The translations under genes and the position numbers were made by a program. A DNA stretch of 64,000 nucleotides from Saprospiraceae bacterium. Its GTDB lineage: Bacteria; Bacteroidota; Bacteroidia; Chitinophagales; Saprospiraceae. Location: assembly GCA_026993525.1 (NCBI GenBank), contig JALWSS010000086.1:1-64000 (forward strand), in the 5' to 3' direction. Numbering within the stretch: the first letter of the stretch is position 1; every line of letters begins with the position of its first letter. The notes under the pieces are model-generated. The model saw only the letters and a program-made list of their open reading frames with translations. It ran no database searches and was not told the DNA's origin. Below, piece after piece: positions 35,438 through 45,621 of this stretch.

Positions 35438-36661
35438 ATGACTATGAGTAAGGAGTGGAATTCGGGCAAGCACAGGACCAAAGGCGTTAAGCAAGAGGAG
35501 GAATATGCCGTACTGGTGGGTTTGGTACACCGGCTGCAAACGGAAGAAGAGGTGAATGAATACCTCAACGAGTTGGAGTTTCTGGCACTGACGGCCGGTG
35601 CCACCACTACCCGGAGATTCATTCAGAAACTCAACCATCCGGATACACGGACATTCATCGGCAGCGGAAAAGTAGAAGAGATCAAAGCCTACCTGGAGCG
35701 CAACCCAAAGGTGAACATGGTCATTTTTGACGACGACCTTTCCGGCAAACAAGTGTCGGCCCTGGAGTCGGCCCTGAAGGTGAAGATCATTGACCGCTCC
35801 AGCCTCATCCTCGACATTTTTGCGAAGCGAGCCAAAACAGCCCAGGCAAAAACACAGGTAGAGCTGGCCCAGTTGCAATACCTGTTGCCCAGGCTTCGGG
35901 GATTGTGGACACACCTCGAGCGCCAGCGCGGTGGTATCGGTATGAGAGGGCCAGGTGAAAAGGAAATTGAAACCGACCGGCGGATCGTTCGCGACAAGAT
36001 CAGTGTGCTGAAAAAACAGCTTGAAAAAATTGACCGGCAGGCAGCTACCCGCCGGAAAAGCAGAAGCAAAATGATCCGGGTGGCCCTGGTAGGTTACACC
36101 AATGTGGGCAAGTCAACACTGATGAACCTGCTGAGCAAATCCGATGTGTTTGCGGAAAACAAACTCTTCGCCACACTGGACACCACGGTGCGAAAAGTGG
36201 TGTTGGAAGGCGTGCCTTTTTTGCTCTCCGATACGGTGGGTTTTATACGCAAGCTGCCCCACCACCTGATTGAGAGCTTTAAATCCACCCTGGATGAAGT
36301 CCGGGAGAGCGACATCTTGCTGCACGTGGTGGATTTATCGCATCCCGGATTCGAGGAGCAAATTCATACGGTCAATAAAACACTGGAAGACCTGGGGGCA
36401 AGAAACAAGCCTACGCTGATGGTTTTCAACAAAATAGACCTTTACAGGAAGAAGTATTTTGACGAACTGCTGGATGCTGAAACAAAAGCTGAAATAGAAA
36501 ATGAGCTTCGTCAAAATTTGAAGAACACCTTTGAAGCAGACAATGTCTTTATCTCTGCACTGAACAATGAAAACATTCAGGAACTGCGGGAAAAAGTCCT
36601 TGCTTTGGTGAAGCGCGAATACCAATTGCGCTATCCTTACCAGGTGAATCCCTGGTACTGA
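35438..36661 (+). CDS. hflX: GTPase HflX
   Basis: 407 residues. The HflX N-terminal domain (LTAGATTTRRFIQKLNHPDTRTFIGSGKVEEI) and the glycine-rich RGGIGMRGPGEKEIETDRR linker are followed by a GTPase domain: G1 GYTNVGKST, G3 DTVGFIRKLP, G4 NKID. HflX is a ribosome-associated GTPase that splits stalled ribosomes, particularly under heat stress. A second ATG two codons in is an alternative start. The gene converges with the SpoIIM-like gene with no base between stop codons. Confidence 0.92.
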   Translation: MTMSKEWNSGKHRTKGVKQEEEYAVLVGLVHRLQTEEEVNEYLNELEFLALTAGATTTRRFIQKLNHPDTRTFIGSGKVEEIKAYLERNPKVNMVIFDDDLSGKQVSALESALKVKIIDRSSLILDIFAKRAKTAQAKTQVELAQLQYLLPRLRGLWTHLERQRGGIGMRGPGEKEIETDRRIVRDKISVLKKQLEKIDRQAATRRKSRSKMIRVALVGYTNVGKSTLMNLLSKSDVFAENKLFATLDTTVRKVVLEGVPFLLSDTVGFIRKLPHHLIESFKSTLDEVRESDILLHVVDLSHPGFEEQIHTVNKTLEDLGARNKPTLMVFNKIDLYRKKYFDELLDAETKAEIENELRQNLKNTFEADNVFISALNNENIQELREKVLALVKREYQLRYPYQVNPWY

Positions 36662-38500
36662 TCACTCCCTGTCCAATCCACGGATCTGATGAGCAGATGC
36701 CAGTTCCTCCAGCTTTTTTTTCAAACCTACGGCTGAGTTGATTTCAAGGCAACTGTAAAACTGAAGCACAAATGCATAATACCAGATGCTGATGATCAGC
36801 GTCAGAAAGAAGAAACTGAGGACGGTGTATGCAATGGCGATCAACTGGTATCCGTGCTCTTCGTCCAAATTGAGATTCATACTCAGGGAGTCGAGCAGGA
36901 AGCTGGTGACGCCAGAGTCCAGTAACAGGAACAACAAGAAACCGGACAGCAATAGCGTGAAGGCAAGCATGGTGATCCTGGCATACGAATTCCTTAGCAA
37001 CCGGATGGCCATTCCCAAAGCGTGATCGGGGTTGAAGCCCCACAGGCTTATCGCGTAAGAAACCAGAAACGCAAAGGGAGAAAAGATAACCAACCCTGTA
37101 ATGATCATTGCAGAATTCTCAAAGAGGGTAAAACAACCAAGCGCTGCGGCAAGCAGCACGGAACTGCCGATCAGTCTCGGGAGTTTGGCAGGTTGGCCAA
37201 TTTCACGGAACCACAACCATGACAGCCAGGTCAGTACACCGCCGATGGACAGGATCCAAAATGCGTAAATGAAGGGGTGGTTTGGGTTTTGAAAAAAGGA
37301 CGGGACAACCGAAGCGCTACCGAACAATCCGGCGGGAAATAAAAACAGCTCATTGGGCGCCGAGTTGGAAGTGAGAAAAACCCCGGTGGAAAAAACAAGC
37401 GTACCAACCAAACAAGCCAAAAGCACCTTGCCCAACAGGCCTCTCAGAATGACGAAGGTTTCGTAGTAGATGTCTCCTGTGGATTTTATTTTGTCAAGCT
37501 CAATGACTTTGTCTGATTCCGGCGCCGGCTTACCCAGGGCTTCTTCCAGCCGTCCTTTTCTTGCCAGGTAGCGCGGATACCACAAGAAATAAAAGATCAC
37601 AAAGGCCAGGCACAACAAGATAAAAAATGCTCGCAGCAGGTCGGGGGCTTCCGTGTGCCTGGTGAAATAGCTCTCAACGAATCCGGCAATGACAAACAAA
37701 GGCAAGGTGCCCAAAAGCAGGTTGATGCCCCTGCGGGCCGAGAGCTGAAAGGATTTGGACCGGCTGTAAGAACCAGGGAACACAAGCCCGCTGCCCATGG
37801 TCATTCCGGCAGCGCCGGCTATCACGATGCTGGAAAGTTCCAGCGTTCCGTGCATCATCACCGTCAGCAGGGATTCTTTGAGCAGATCAGCTTGTATGAA
37901 CAGGTGTATGAAAGCACCGAAAATGATCCCGTTCCGGATGAGGATGCCGATGGTTCCAATGGAAAAAACCAGCCCCAGCGCAAAAGTGTAAAGCGCAACG
38001 GTGATGTTGTTCAGGGTAATTCCGAGAAACATGTTGAACTCTCCGTGCTGTTTGTAAACTGCCATGGGGTCGCCTTTGGCAATGTTGTCCCTGGTCATGG
38101 AAACATAATCGCTGCCGAGAATGGATTCGGAAAAATCCGGATCGGCATAGGCGGACAACAAGCCGATCAGCGTGGCCCCGGCAAAAATCAGGAAAGACAG
38201 GTAAAGGCTTTTCCGGGCGTTCCAGGTCAGGCTTGGCAACTGGTGGGTCCAGAACCTGCTGAACTTTTTCCAGATCGGCTTTCGGCTTTTGTAGATCTGA
38301 AAAAAAACTTTCTGGGCAAGGCCGTTGAGATACACCCTGACCGAGCGCCGCGGGTAAAATGTCCGGGCGTAAGACAGGTCGTCGGTCACCTGGATGAACA
38401 AGTCGCTCAGCTTGTCGGCGTCAGGGTGGGGGCTGTCGAGCAATTCTTCAAACTCCTCCCACTTGTCACGGTTTTGTTTGATGAAAACGGTTTCTCTCAT
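36662..38500 (-). CDS. SpoIIM-family (DUF95) membrane protein, long form
   Basis: 612 residues with about ten membrane segments. The N-terminal ~330 residues match SpoIIM/DUF95 (RRSVRVYLNGLAQKVFFQIYK, NNITVALYTFALGLVFSIGTI, HGTLELSSIVIAGAAGMTMG), known in Bacillus from forespore engulfment but widespread in non-sporulating bacteria, often beside RDD and MoxR genes. The second half (GVFLTSNSAPNELF ...) is a further membrane block not found in short family members. No RDD/MoxR neighbour is present here. Function in Bacteroidota is unknown. Confidence 0.75.
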   Translation of the reverse strand: MRETVFIKQNRDKWEEFEELLDSPHPDADKLSDLFIQVTDDLSYARTFYPRRSVRVYLNGLAQKVFFQIYKSRKPIWKKFSRFWTHQLPSLTWNARKSLYLSFLIFAGATLIGLLSAYADPDFSESILGSDYVSMTRDNIAKGDPMAVYKQHGEFNMFLGITLNNITVALYTFALGLVFSIGTIGILIRNGIIFGAFIHLFIQADLLKESLLTVMMHGTLELSSIVIAGAAGMTMGSGLVFPGSYSRSKSFQLSARRGINLLLGTLPLFVIAGFVESYFTRHTEAPDLLRAFFILLCLAFVIFYFLWYPRYLARKGRLEEALGKPAPESDKVIELDKIKSTGDIYYETFVILRGLLGKVLLACLVGTLVFSTGVFLTSNSAPNELFLFPAGLFGSASVVPSFFQNPNHPFIYAFWILSIGGVLTWLSWLWFREIGQPAKLPRLIGSSVLLAAALGCFTLFENSAMIITGLVIFSPFAFLVSYAISLWGFNPDHALGMAIRLLRNSYARITMLAFTLLLSGFLLFLLLDSGVTSFLLDSLSMNLNLDEEHGYQLIAIAYTVLSFFFLTLIISIWYYAFVLQFYSCLEINSAVGLKKKLEELASAHQIRGLDRE

Positions 38501-38668
38501 GAGGGGGGCTGTCTGCCGTATTGCGTTGATGATGTTAACGAAATTAGATGCTGCAAGATCGTATTTTCGGGTGAAGATAGTTTTTGCAAACTTTGCGTGC
38601 TTTGAGAAAAAGCCAATAATTCGATTCCCTTCTTTTCTAAGACGGATTGAATCAAATCTTTACATCCT

Positions 38669-39256
38669 ATGAAATACCTCGTCATTTCCTTTTTTCTCTC
38701 TTCTTTGATTTTTGCTGCTTGTCAGAACGATAACATGGCTGACAAAGACCCATTCAGTGTGCCCGCAGGGGCTCCTGACACGGTGAGGATGAAAGCGATG
38801 CAAAACTATGTGGACTCTGTCAATGCTTACAGGAGGTACATGGAACCCATCAAGATACAGCCCAACATCGTGAGCGAGGATGACAAGCTGCTGGCAGCCA
38901 AAGACAGCCTTGGCAACCTGGTTTTTGCCCGCCTCGATCTGGTTGGGGAGGATACTGTTACCCGTGAATATTTCTACCTGAAAGATGGCAAAGTAGCCAA
39001 TTACCAGCTGATGTTGTGGAACAAAACCGCCATGCCTCCCTATGCCTGGGGCTTCAACCTCTACCTGGATGACAATGGCGTTGCCGGTGCTGAGGAAAGG
39101 TACATTGAACTCACAACGGATGAGCGCCCGGCCCGGTTGTTGGTGCAGCCACCGATGCCTCCAACCATAAATGTGGACTCTATGGCACGGGTTGCCGAAA
39201 AGCGCATGGAACCTTTACGCAAAGAGGTGGACAACTACAAACCACCCAAAAGCTGA
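38669..39256 (+). CDS. Hypothetical lipoprotein
   Basis: 195 residues with a lipoprotein signal (FFLSSLIFAAC, Cys18). The middle region DKLLAAKDSLGNLVFARLDLVGEDTVTREYFYLKDGKV is beta-rich; the C-terminus is charged and Pro-rich. No family recognised. It is divergent from the SpoIIM-like gene, 168 bp from start to start, and is followed by the HAD gene with its own promoter box. Confidence 0.6.
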   Translation: MKYLVISFFLSSLIFAACQNDNMADKDPFSVPAGAPDTVRMKAMQNYVDSVNAYRRYMEPIKIQPNIVSEDDKLLAAKDSLGNLVFARLDLVGEDTVTREYFYLKDGKVANYQLMLWNKTAMPPYAWGFNLYLDDNGVAGAEERYIELTTDERPARLLVQPPMPPTINVDSMARVAEKRMEPLRKEVDNYKPPKS

Positions 39257-39322
39257 CGGGGAGCAGCACGTTTTTTGTGGCCTCATTAACGTTATTATAT
39301 CCTTCGAAAAATTCTTGTGTAC

Positions 39323-39330
39323 TACCTTTG
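39323..39330 (+). promoter_or_regulatory. -7 promoter box for the HAD-family gene
   Basis: TACCTTTG, 52 bases before ATG 39382; followed by GCG as in other boxes of this window. Confidence 0.55.
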
Positions 39331-39381
39331 CGTTCGGTTTACACATTGAGGCCCGCAATTTGCGGCCAAACGACATTCGCT

Positions 39382-39819
39382 ATGCAGATAAACAACAACG
39401 GCTCAACCCTGGTAGAAGCGTTCAACGAAAAAGGGGAACGGATCAGCCCAAAGCTTCCGGATGACAAAAAGAATTTCCTGATTGATATTGACGGCACCAT
39501 TTGCGACGACGTGCCCAACGAAGAGCCGGAGCGCATGGGTTTGGTGCCACCTTACCCCGATGCCCTCAAGATCATCAACAAATGGTACGAAGAAGGGCAC
39601 ATCATCACTTTCTTTACGTCCAGAACCTTTGAGCACAAACAGGTAACGGAAGATTGGCTGGACAAACACGGCTTTAAATACCATGCGGTATTGTACGGAA
39701 AACCCAGGGGGGGAAACTACCACTGGATTGACAACCACATCGTCAAGGCCACCCGTTTCAAAGGGAAATTCACTGACCTGGTGATCAGGACACACGAAAT
39801 CGAAGTTTTCCATCCGTAA
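39382..39819 (+). CDS. HAD-like phosphatase family protein
   Basis: 145 residues from ATG 39382 (the tracked upstream start covers the promoter). LIDIDGTICDD is the HAD DxDGT nucleophile motif; ITFFTSRTFEHK and the later Lys/Asp-rich GKPRGGNYHWIDNH fit a small cap-less HAD phosphatase of the kind often encoded with sugar-phosphate genes. It may hydrolyse a phosphosugar or nucleotide, but the substrate is not visible. It ends at a strong shared terminator facing dnaJ. Confidence 0.7.
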   Translation: MQINNNGSTLVEAFNEKGERISPKLPDDKKNFLIDIDGTICDDVPNEEPERMGLVPPYPDALKIINKWYEEGHIITFFTSRTFEHKQVTEDWLDKHGFKYHAVLYGKPRGGNYHWIDNHIVKATRFKGKFTDLVIRTHEIEVFHP

Positions 39820-39842
39820 AGTGGAGGGCACCGGAAAATAAA

Positions 39843-39875
39843 AAAAGCCGTGCGGAGTGGTTCCGCACGGCTTTT
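39843..39875. terminator. Bidirectional terminator between the HAD gene and dnaJ
   Basis: AAAAGCCGTGCGGA / TCCGCACGGCTTTT, a 14-bp perfect stem with a 5-base loop, flanked by A and T runs. It serves both converging genes. Confidence 0.9.
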
Positions 39876-39893
39876 CAATTGGGCAAAGTGCGA

Positions 39894-41120
<1,227 letters not shown>

Positions 41121-41129
41121 TCACATCCT

Positions 41130-41693
41130 TTACTTCCCGACAACTACTTTCGGGTGCCGGATTATCTTGTCATTCAACCGGTAGCCTTTTTCTACCGTGT
41201 CAACTACTTTGCCTTTCAGGTCCTCTGATGGGGCCGGTATTTCGGTGATGGCGTTGTGCATCTCCGGATCAAACACTTCTCCGTTGGATTCCATCTGCTC
41301 CAACCCCTTGCCTTTCAGTGTGGAGTAAAGTTTTTGATAGAGCAATTCTATTCCTTCATTCCAGGCTTCATCGTTGTTCTCTTTGGAGAACTTGCGGGCC
41401 CTGTCAAAATCGTCAAGAATTGGCAACAAGGCTGACATTGTGTCTTCAGCAGCAGTTCTGAACCATTCGGCTTTTTCCTTGAGTGTTCTTCGTTTGTAGT
41501 TCTCAAATTCTGCGAAAAGCCGCATGTATTTGTCTTTCATCTCCTCGAGCTGCTGCTTCAGGGTGTCCACCTCATTGGAATCTTCTGACGTATTTTTTTG
41601 ACTATCAGCTCCGTTATGGGTTGTTTCGCTTTCTTTGAGAAGTTCTTCTTCCATTGGTTTAGGCTTTTTCTTTGAATGGTGTTTTGAAGCCAT
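41130..41693 (-). CDS. grpE: Nucleotide exchange factor GrpE
   Basis: 187 residues from ATG 41693, chosen over the upstream tracked start because the acidic, low-complexity N-terminus begins there. The long coiled coil (VDTLKQQLEEMKDKYMRLFAEFENYKRRTLKEK) and the beta-wing segment (MESNGEVFDPEMHNAITEIPAP, VEKGYRLNDKIIRHPKVVV) are diagnostic. It releases ADP from DnaK. First gene of the grpE-dnaJ unit. Confidence 0.93.
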   Translation of the reverse strand: MASKHHSKKKPKPMEEELLKESETTHNGADSQKNTSEDSNEVDTLKQQLEEMKDKYMRLFAEFENYKRRTLKEKAEWFRTAAEDTMSALLPILDDFDRARKFSKENNDEAWNEGIELLYQKLYSTLKGKGLEQMESNGEVFDPEMHNAITEIPAPSEDLKGKVVDTVEKGYRLNDKIIRHPKVVVGK

Positions 41694-41795
41694 ATCCTCG
41701 ATCAATTTGGGTTTTACACAATTGGGAAAACGCTTTTCCACGGTTTAATTTCCAGCCCCTCTTATCAATATGTTTGCCATTGCCAAAATGACAGT

Positions 41796-42263
41796 TCAGG
41801 TTACCGGGTGCCTTGAGTAATGCTCGATCAACTTGTCGCAGGCAGCGTCCAGCATTTCATACACCTTCTCAAAGCCGTCGTCGTCCCAATACGGGTCGGG
41901 TACTGCTTCATTGGTTCCGGGACGATGGAAATTCATGATGAGGTGGACTTTTTCTTTTTGTTCGTCGCTTGCCGCAAAGTGCAGTATATCGCGGTAGTTG
42001 GATTGGTCCATTGCCAGGATCAAGTCGAACCGGTCGAGATCATCAGGTCTCAGTTGCCTGGCTTTTTGTCCGGTGATATCTATTCCGTGGTTGCGGGCCG
42101 TCAGGACAGACCGGGGGTCCGGCTGTTCACCAATGTGCCAGGAGCCGGTGCCGGCGGAATCCACCTGCCAATTGAGCCCGCGTTCCTCGATTTTTTTCCG
42201 AAGGATACCTTCAGCAAGCGGAGAGCGGCAAATGTTTCCCAGACATACCATGAGGATTTTCAT
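41796..42263 (-). CDS. Low-molecular-weight protein-tyrosine phosphatase
   Basis: 155 residues. The P-loop CLGNICRSP (C7-x5-R13) and the general-acid loop DPYW are intact, and VDSAGTGSWHIGEQPDP is the usual second segment. Members dephosphorylate tyrosine kinases in polysaccharide export or protein-arginine phosphates. No kinase lies nearby. A TAnnTTTG promoter box precedes it. Confidence 0.9.
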   Translation of the reverse strand: MKILMVCLGNICRSPLAEGILRKKIEERGLNWQVDSAGTGSWHIGEQPDPRSVLTARNHGIDITGQKARQLRPDDLDRFDLILAMDQSNYRDILHFAASDEQKEKVHLIMNFHRPGTNEAVPDPYWDDDGFEKVYEMLDAACDKLIEHYSRHPVT

Positions 42264-42309
42264 AGACCGAGTCGTTTTGGATAGGGTATTTCAATACAAC
42301 AAAGCAGGA

Positions 42310-42317
42310 CAAAGGTA
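42310..42317 (-). promoter_or_regulatory. -7 promoter box for the tyrosine phosphatase gene
   Basis: Minus-strand TACCTTTG, 47 bases upstream of the ATG at 42263. Confidence 0.5.
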
Positions 42318-42387
42318 TTGCGCTTCTCTGTGGTCACATTCATTTTTGTTGCTGTTTGAGCCGGGAAAACAGTGCCAGGTGCAATAT

Positions 42388-43650
42388 TTACCGCGATAGG
42401 CAATGCTTTCCGATTTCTGAAACAGACCTGCAACCTGCCAGCGCCATGTTGAGCTCAAAATCCGCCGTGAAGTTTTTTAGGACCTCAGCTACACCTGATG
42501 CGCCGTTGATGGCAAGTCCATAGACGTAGGGCCTCCCGAGCAAAACGGCACGGGCTCCCAGGGCCAGGGCCTTTAGTGTATCGGCGCCGCTTCTGATACC
42601 GCTGTCCATCAACACGGGAATTTTGCCATCAACTTCCTGGACTATGGCCGGCAGGGCCTCGATAGCTGATATGGCACCATCCACCTGGCGGCCACCGTGG
42701 TTCGAGACCACAAGACCGTCCACACCGTGCTGTACGGCCAGGCGGGCATCATCCGGGTGCAGGATTCCCTTCAGCAAAATGGGCAACCTGGTCATTTTGC
42801 GAAGCGCCTTCAGGTCATTCCAGGTGAGTGAAGGCCGGCTGTAGATGTTGATGAATTTAGCCACAGCCTTCAAGGGTCTTTTGCTTCGCAAATTTGACCA
42901 GAAGCCGCCGGGGTAATTCCGCATCAAAGAGAGGACGTTCAGAATGGTGTCCCAATTCACCGGAGGTTTGAGGGCACTTGAGGAGTTTTCGTCCTCGTCC
43001 ACCAATTTGTTGAAAACAGGATCGCTGGTGTATTGGGCAATGCCTTTTCCGGTCAGAAAGGGAAGGTAGGCCAGGTCAATGTCCCGGGTGCGCCAGCCCA
43101 GCAGGGTGGTGTCGAGGGTGACGACAATGGCAGTGCAGCCACAATTTTCAGCCCGTTGTACCAGGCTTTTTACCAGTTCATCAGACTTGCTCCAATAGAG
43201 CTGGAACCAGCGCGGCGTATCGCCCAAAGCTTCGGCCACCTGTTCCATGGCCACCGAGGCCTGATTGGAGAAAATCATTGGAACGCCGTGCGCTTTGGCT
43301 GCTTTCGCAACCGCCAGTTCAGCTTCTTTGTGGGCCAGTTCCAAAACACCGATGGGGGCGAGGAGAAAGGGGCTGGGGTACCGCTGTCCGAATAAAGTTG
43401 TCGAAATATCTCTTTCAGAAACATCCTTCAACATTCTGGGGATGATCTTCCAGGTTTCGAAGCCGGAGCGGTTGTTCAGCATGGTTTGCTCTTCGCCGGC
43501 TCCGCCGGCAACGTAAGCAAAGGCCCTGGGCGACATGCACTCCCGGGCTTTGGCTTCCAGCCTTTCCGGTGAAGCCGGAATGCCGGGTTGAACATTGCCC
43601 AGCCCCTTGACATAGACTTCCTTTTGCCGGTCAACAGCATCTTTTCGCAT
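42388..43650 (-). CDS. FMN-dependent alpha-hydroxy-acid oxidase/dehydrogenase
   Basis: 420 residues of the glycolate oxidase/lactate 2-monooxygenase family. LAPIGVLELAHKEAEL and FQLYWSKSDELV are FMN-site segments; VVSNHGGRQVDGA holds the catalytic His and Arg; LMDSGIRSGADTLKALALGARAVLLGR binds the FMN phosphate. A ~50-residue insertion (TSDPVFNKLVDEDENSSS...) and overall length resemble lactate 2-monooxygenase-type enzymes. It likely oxidises lactate or another 2-hydroxy acid. It is followed upstream by ferritin on the same strand, 18 bp apart, so the two may be co-transcribed. Confidence 0.85.
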   Translation of the reverse strand: MRKDAVDRQKEVYVKGLGNVQPGIPASPERLEAKARECMSPRAFAYVAGGAGEEQTMLNNRSGFETWKIIPRMLKDVSERDISTTLFGQRYPSPFLLAPIGVLELAHKEAELAVAKAAKAHGVPMIFSNQASVAMEQVAEALGDTPRWFQLYWSKSDELVKSLVQRAENCGCTAIVVTLDTTLLGWRTRDIDLAYLPFLTGKGIAQYTSDPVFNKLVDEDENSSSALKPPVNWDTILNVLSLMRNYPGGFWSNLRSKRPLKAVAKFINIYSRPSLTWNDLKALRKMTRLPILLKGILHPDDARLAVQHGVDGLVVSNHGGRQVDGAISAIEALPAIVQEVDGKIPVLMDSGIRSGADTLKALALGARAVLLGRPYVYGLAINGASGVAEVLKNFTADFELNMALAGCRSVSEIGKHCLSR

Positions 43651-43668
43651 GGCTTCGGATTGTCAGCT

Positions 43669-44193
43669 TTATTCTTCGCCGGCAGCCTCTGAGGCAGCCA
43701 TCTGCTGGTTAATGGCATCCAGTTCTTTGTCAATGAAATAGAGGCTCTGAGGCCCGTCGCCTATGAGTTGAATGCGGTCGAGGATGGTGCGCATGAGGGC
43801 TTCTTCTTCCCGCTGCTCATCCACATACCACTGCAGAAAGGTCTGGGTGGAGTAGTCATTCTCTGAAGTGGCAAGGCTGACCAGATCATTGATGCTCCTG
43901 GTAACTTTTTGCTCGTGTTCGTAAACCGACTTGAACAGGCTTTGAACCGACTCGAACTCACGTGGCGGTTGTTTGATGCCGGGGGTGATGGGGAACCCAT
44001 CCACGTCACTCAGGTATTCAAAAATTTTGAGCATGTGCATGTGCTCTTCCCCGGCCTGCCGGCGCAAAAACTCGTGGCAACCCTGGAGCCCTTTGTGGTC
44101 GCACCAGGTGGACATTGACAGGTACAGGAAAGAGGCATATCCTTCCATGGCTATTTGATTGTTCAGGGCTTTTTCCATCTTCTCTGAAATCAT
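43669..44193 (-). CDS. ftnA: Non-haem ferritin
   Basis: 174 residues forming the four-helix ferritin fold. Ferroxidase ligands are visible in EGYASFLYLSMSTW, AGEEHMHM (ExxH) and WYVDEQREEEALM. It stores iron as a ferric core in a 24-mer. First gene of a probable two-gene unit with the hydroxy-acid oxidase; such pairing could link iron storage with peroxide produced by an oxidase, which is inference. Confidence 0.93.
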   Translation of the reverse strand: MISEKMEKALNNQIAMEGYASFLYLSMSTWCDHKGLQGCHEFLRRQAGEEHMHMLKIFEYLSDVDGFPITPGIKQPPREFESVQSLFKSVYEHEQKVTRSINDLVSLATSENDYSTQTFLQWYVDEQREEEALMRTILDRIQLIGDGPQSLYFIDKELDAINQQMAASEAAGEE

Positions 44194-44304
44194 GGTTCAA
44201 CTCGTTTTTGTTATGATTGTGCGTGTCAATTACTGATTCAGGAACCAAACCGCTTTATTGCGGCAAGGTTCATGAATTGATTAAGCAAAAAAAACAAAAT
44301 AAGC

Positions 44305-45621
44305 ATGAAAGCCAAGGTTTGTGTGATTGGAGCTGGATGTTCGGGTTTGACAGCGGTAAAAAACCTGGTGCAGGCCGGGGTAAAAGAGGTGGTTTGTTTT
44401 GAGAAAAACGCTCAGATTGGCGGCAACTGGGTATTTACCGCAGGGGAATCCCATTCCAGTGTTTGTGAGACCACCCACATCATCAGCAGCAAGAAAATGT
44501 CGGAATACCTTGACTTTCCGATGCCGGAAGACTACCCCGATTACCCTTCCCACAAGCAGGTTCTCGAATACTTCAGAAGCTATGCAAGGCATTTTGACCT
44601 GGAGAAATACATCCGTTTCAACACGGAAGTGAAAGCCGTTGAAAAGACCGTAGGCGAAAGGTGGATCGTCCGGCTGGCCAATGGCGAGGAGCATGATTTT
44701 GACTATTTGTTCGTCGCAAACGGGCATCATTCCGTGCCGAGGCATCCGGAGTTGCCCGGAGAATTTACGGGTGCCTACCTCCATTCCCATTCCTACAAAA
44801 CCAATGAGCCTTTCCGGGGTCAGCGCGTGCTGATCATTGGAGCCGGCAACTCCGGCTGTGACTGTGCCGTGGAGATCAGCCGGGTGGCTGAGCATGTGGC
44901 CGTTTCGATGAGGCGGCCTTATTACATCATTCCGAAATTTTTCATGGGCAAACCGACAGATACTTTTAACGGTCCGCTCTCTCCATTGCCCAGGTTTTTA
45001 AGAGAACCACTTCAACAATTCAGCCTGTGGTTGCAGGTGGGAAGCTACGAGGATTACGGGTTGGAAAAGCCGGATTATCCCGCCACGCGCTGCCATCCCA
45101 TATTGAACTCCGAACTACTGTATAGAATACGGCATGGAAAAGTGCACCCCCGCAAGGGTGTCAGGGCTGTAAATGGAAAAGAGGTCCCTTTTGAAGATGG
45201 CAGGCAGGAATCGTTCGACGTGATCATTGCCGCTACGGGATACCAGATCGTGTTCCCTTTTTTCGACCCTTCGTTCATCAATTTTGAAGACAGCGAAAGG
45301 GTGGAGTTGTACTTGAGGATGTTGCATCCGGATCATCCCACGCTTTTTTTCATTGGCCTGGTACAACCCCAGGGCTGTATTTGGCCCCTGTCAGACCTTC
45401 AGTCGAAATACGCAGCCAATGTCGTTGCCGGCCGGGCGAAGATACCCGCAAATGTGAGATCACTGGCGAAAAAGGAAGCTGACGAGATCAGCCGGAATTT
45501 CATTGCATCCAAAAGGCACAGCCTGGAGGTGCATTACCTGCCTTTTTTCCGGAAGATAAAAAGACACATTCCTGAAAACGCTCCTGAATGGCAAGCCCGC
45601 CAGGAAGCCATTGCCCGTTAA
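44305..45621 (+). CDS. Flavin-containing monooxygenase (FMO-like)
   Basis: 438 residues. FAD site GAGCSG near the N-terminus, FMO fingerprint FTGAYLHSHSY (FxGxxxHxxxY) followed by the NADPH site IIGAGNSGCD, and the ATG-type motif IIAATGY. The family oxygenates soft nucleophiles (amines, sulfides) or ketones; the substrate is unknown. It overlaps the following DUF1295 gene by a single base (TAATG). Divergent from the ferritin gene with 111 bp between the starts. Confidence 0.85.
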   Translation: MKAKVCVIGAGCSGLTAVKNLVQAGVKEVVCFEKNAQIGGNWVFTAGESHSSVCETTHIISSKKMSEYLDFPMPEDYPDYPSHKQVLEYFRSYARHFDLEKYIRFNTEVKAVEKTVGERWIVRLANGEEHDFDYLFVANGHHSVPRHPELPGEFTGAYLHSHSYKTNEPFRGQRVLIIGAGNSGCDCAVEISRVAEHVAVSMRRPYYIIPKFFMGKPTDTFNGPLSPLPRFLREPLQQFSLWLQVGSYEDYGLEKPDYPATRCHPILNSELLYRIRHGKVHPRKGVRAVNGKEVPFEDGRQESFDVIIAATGYQIVFPFFDPSFINFEDSERVELYLRMLHPDHPTLFFIGLVQPQGCIWPLSDLQSKYAANVVAGRAKIPANVRSLAKKEADEISRNFIASKRHSLEVHYLPFFRKIKRHIPENAPEWQARQEAIAR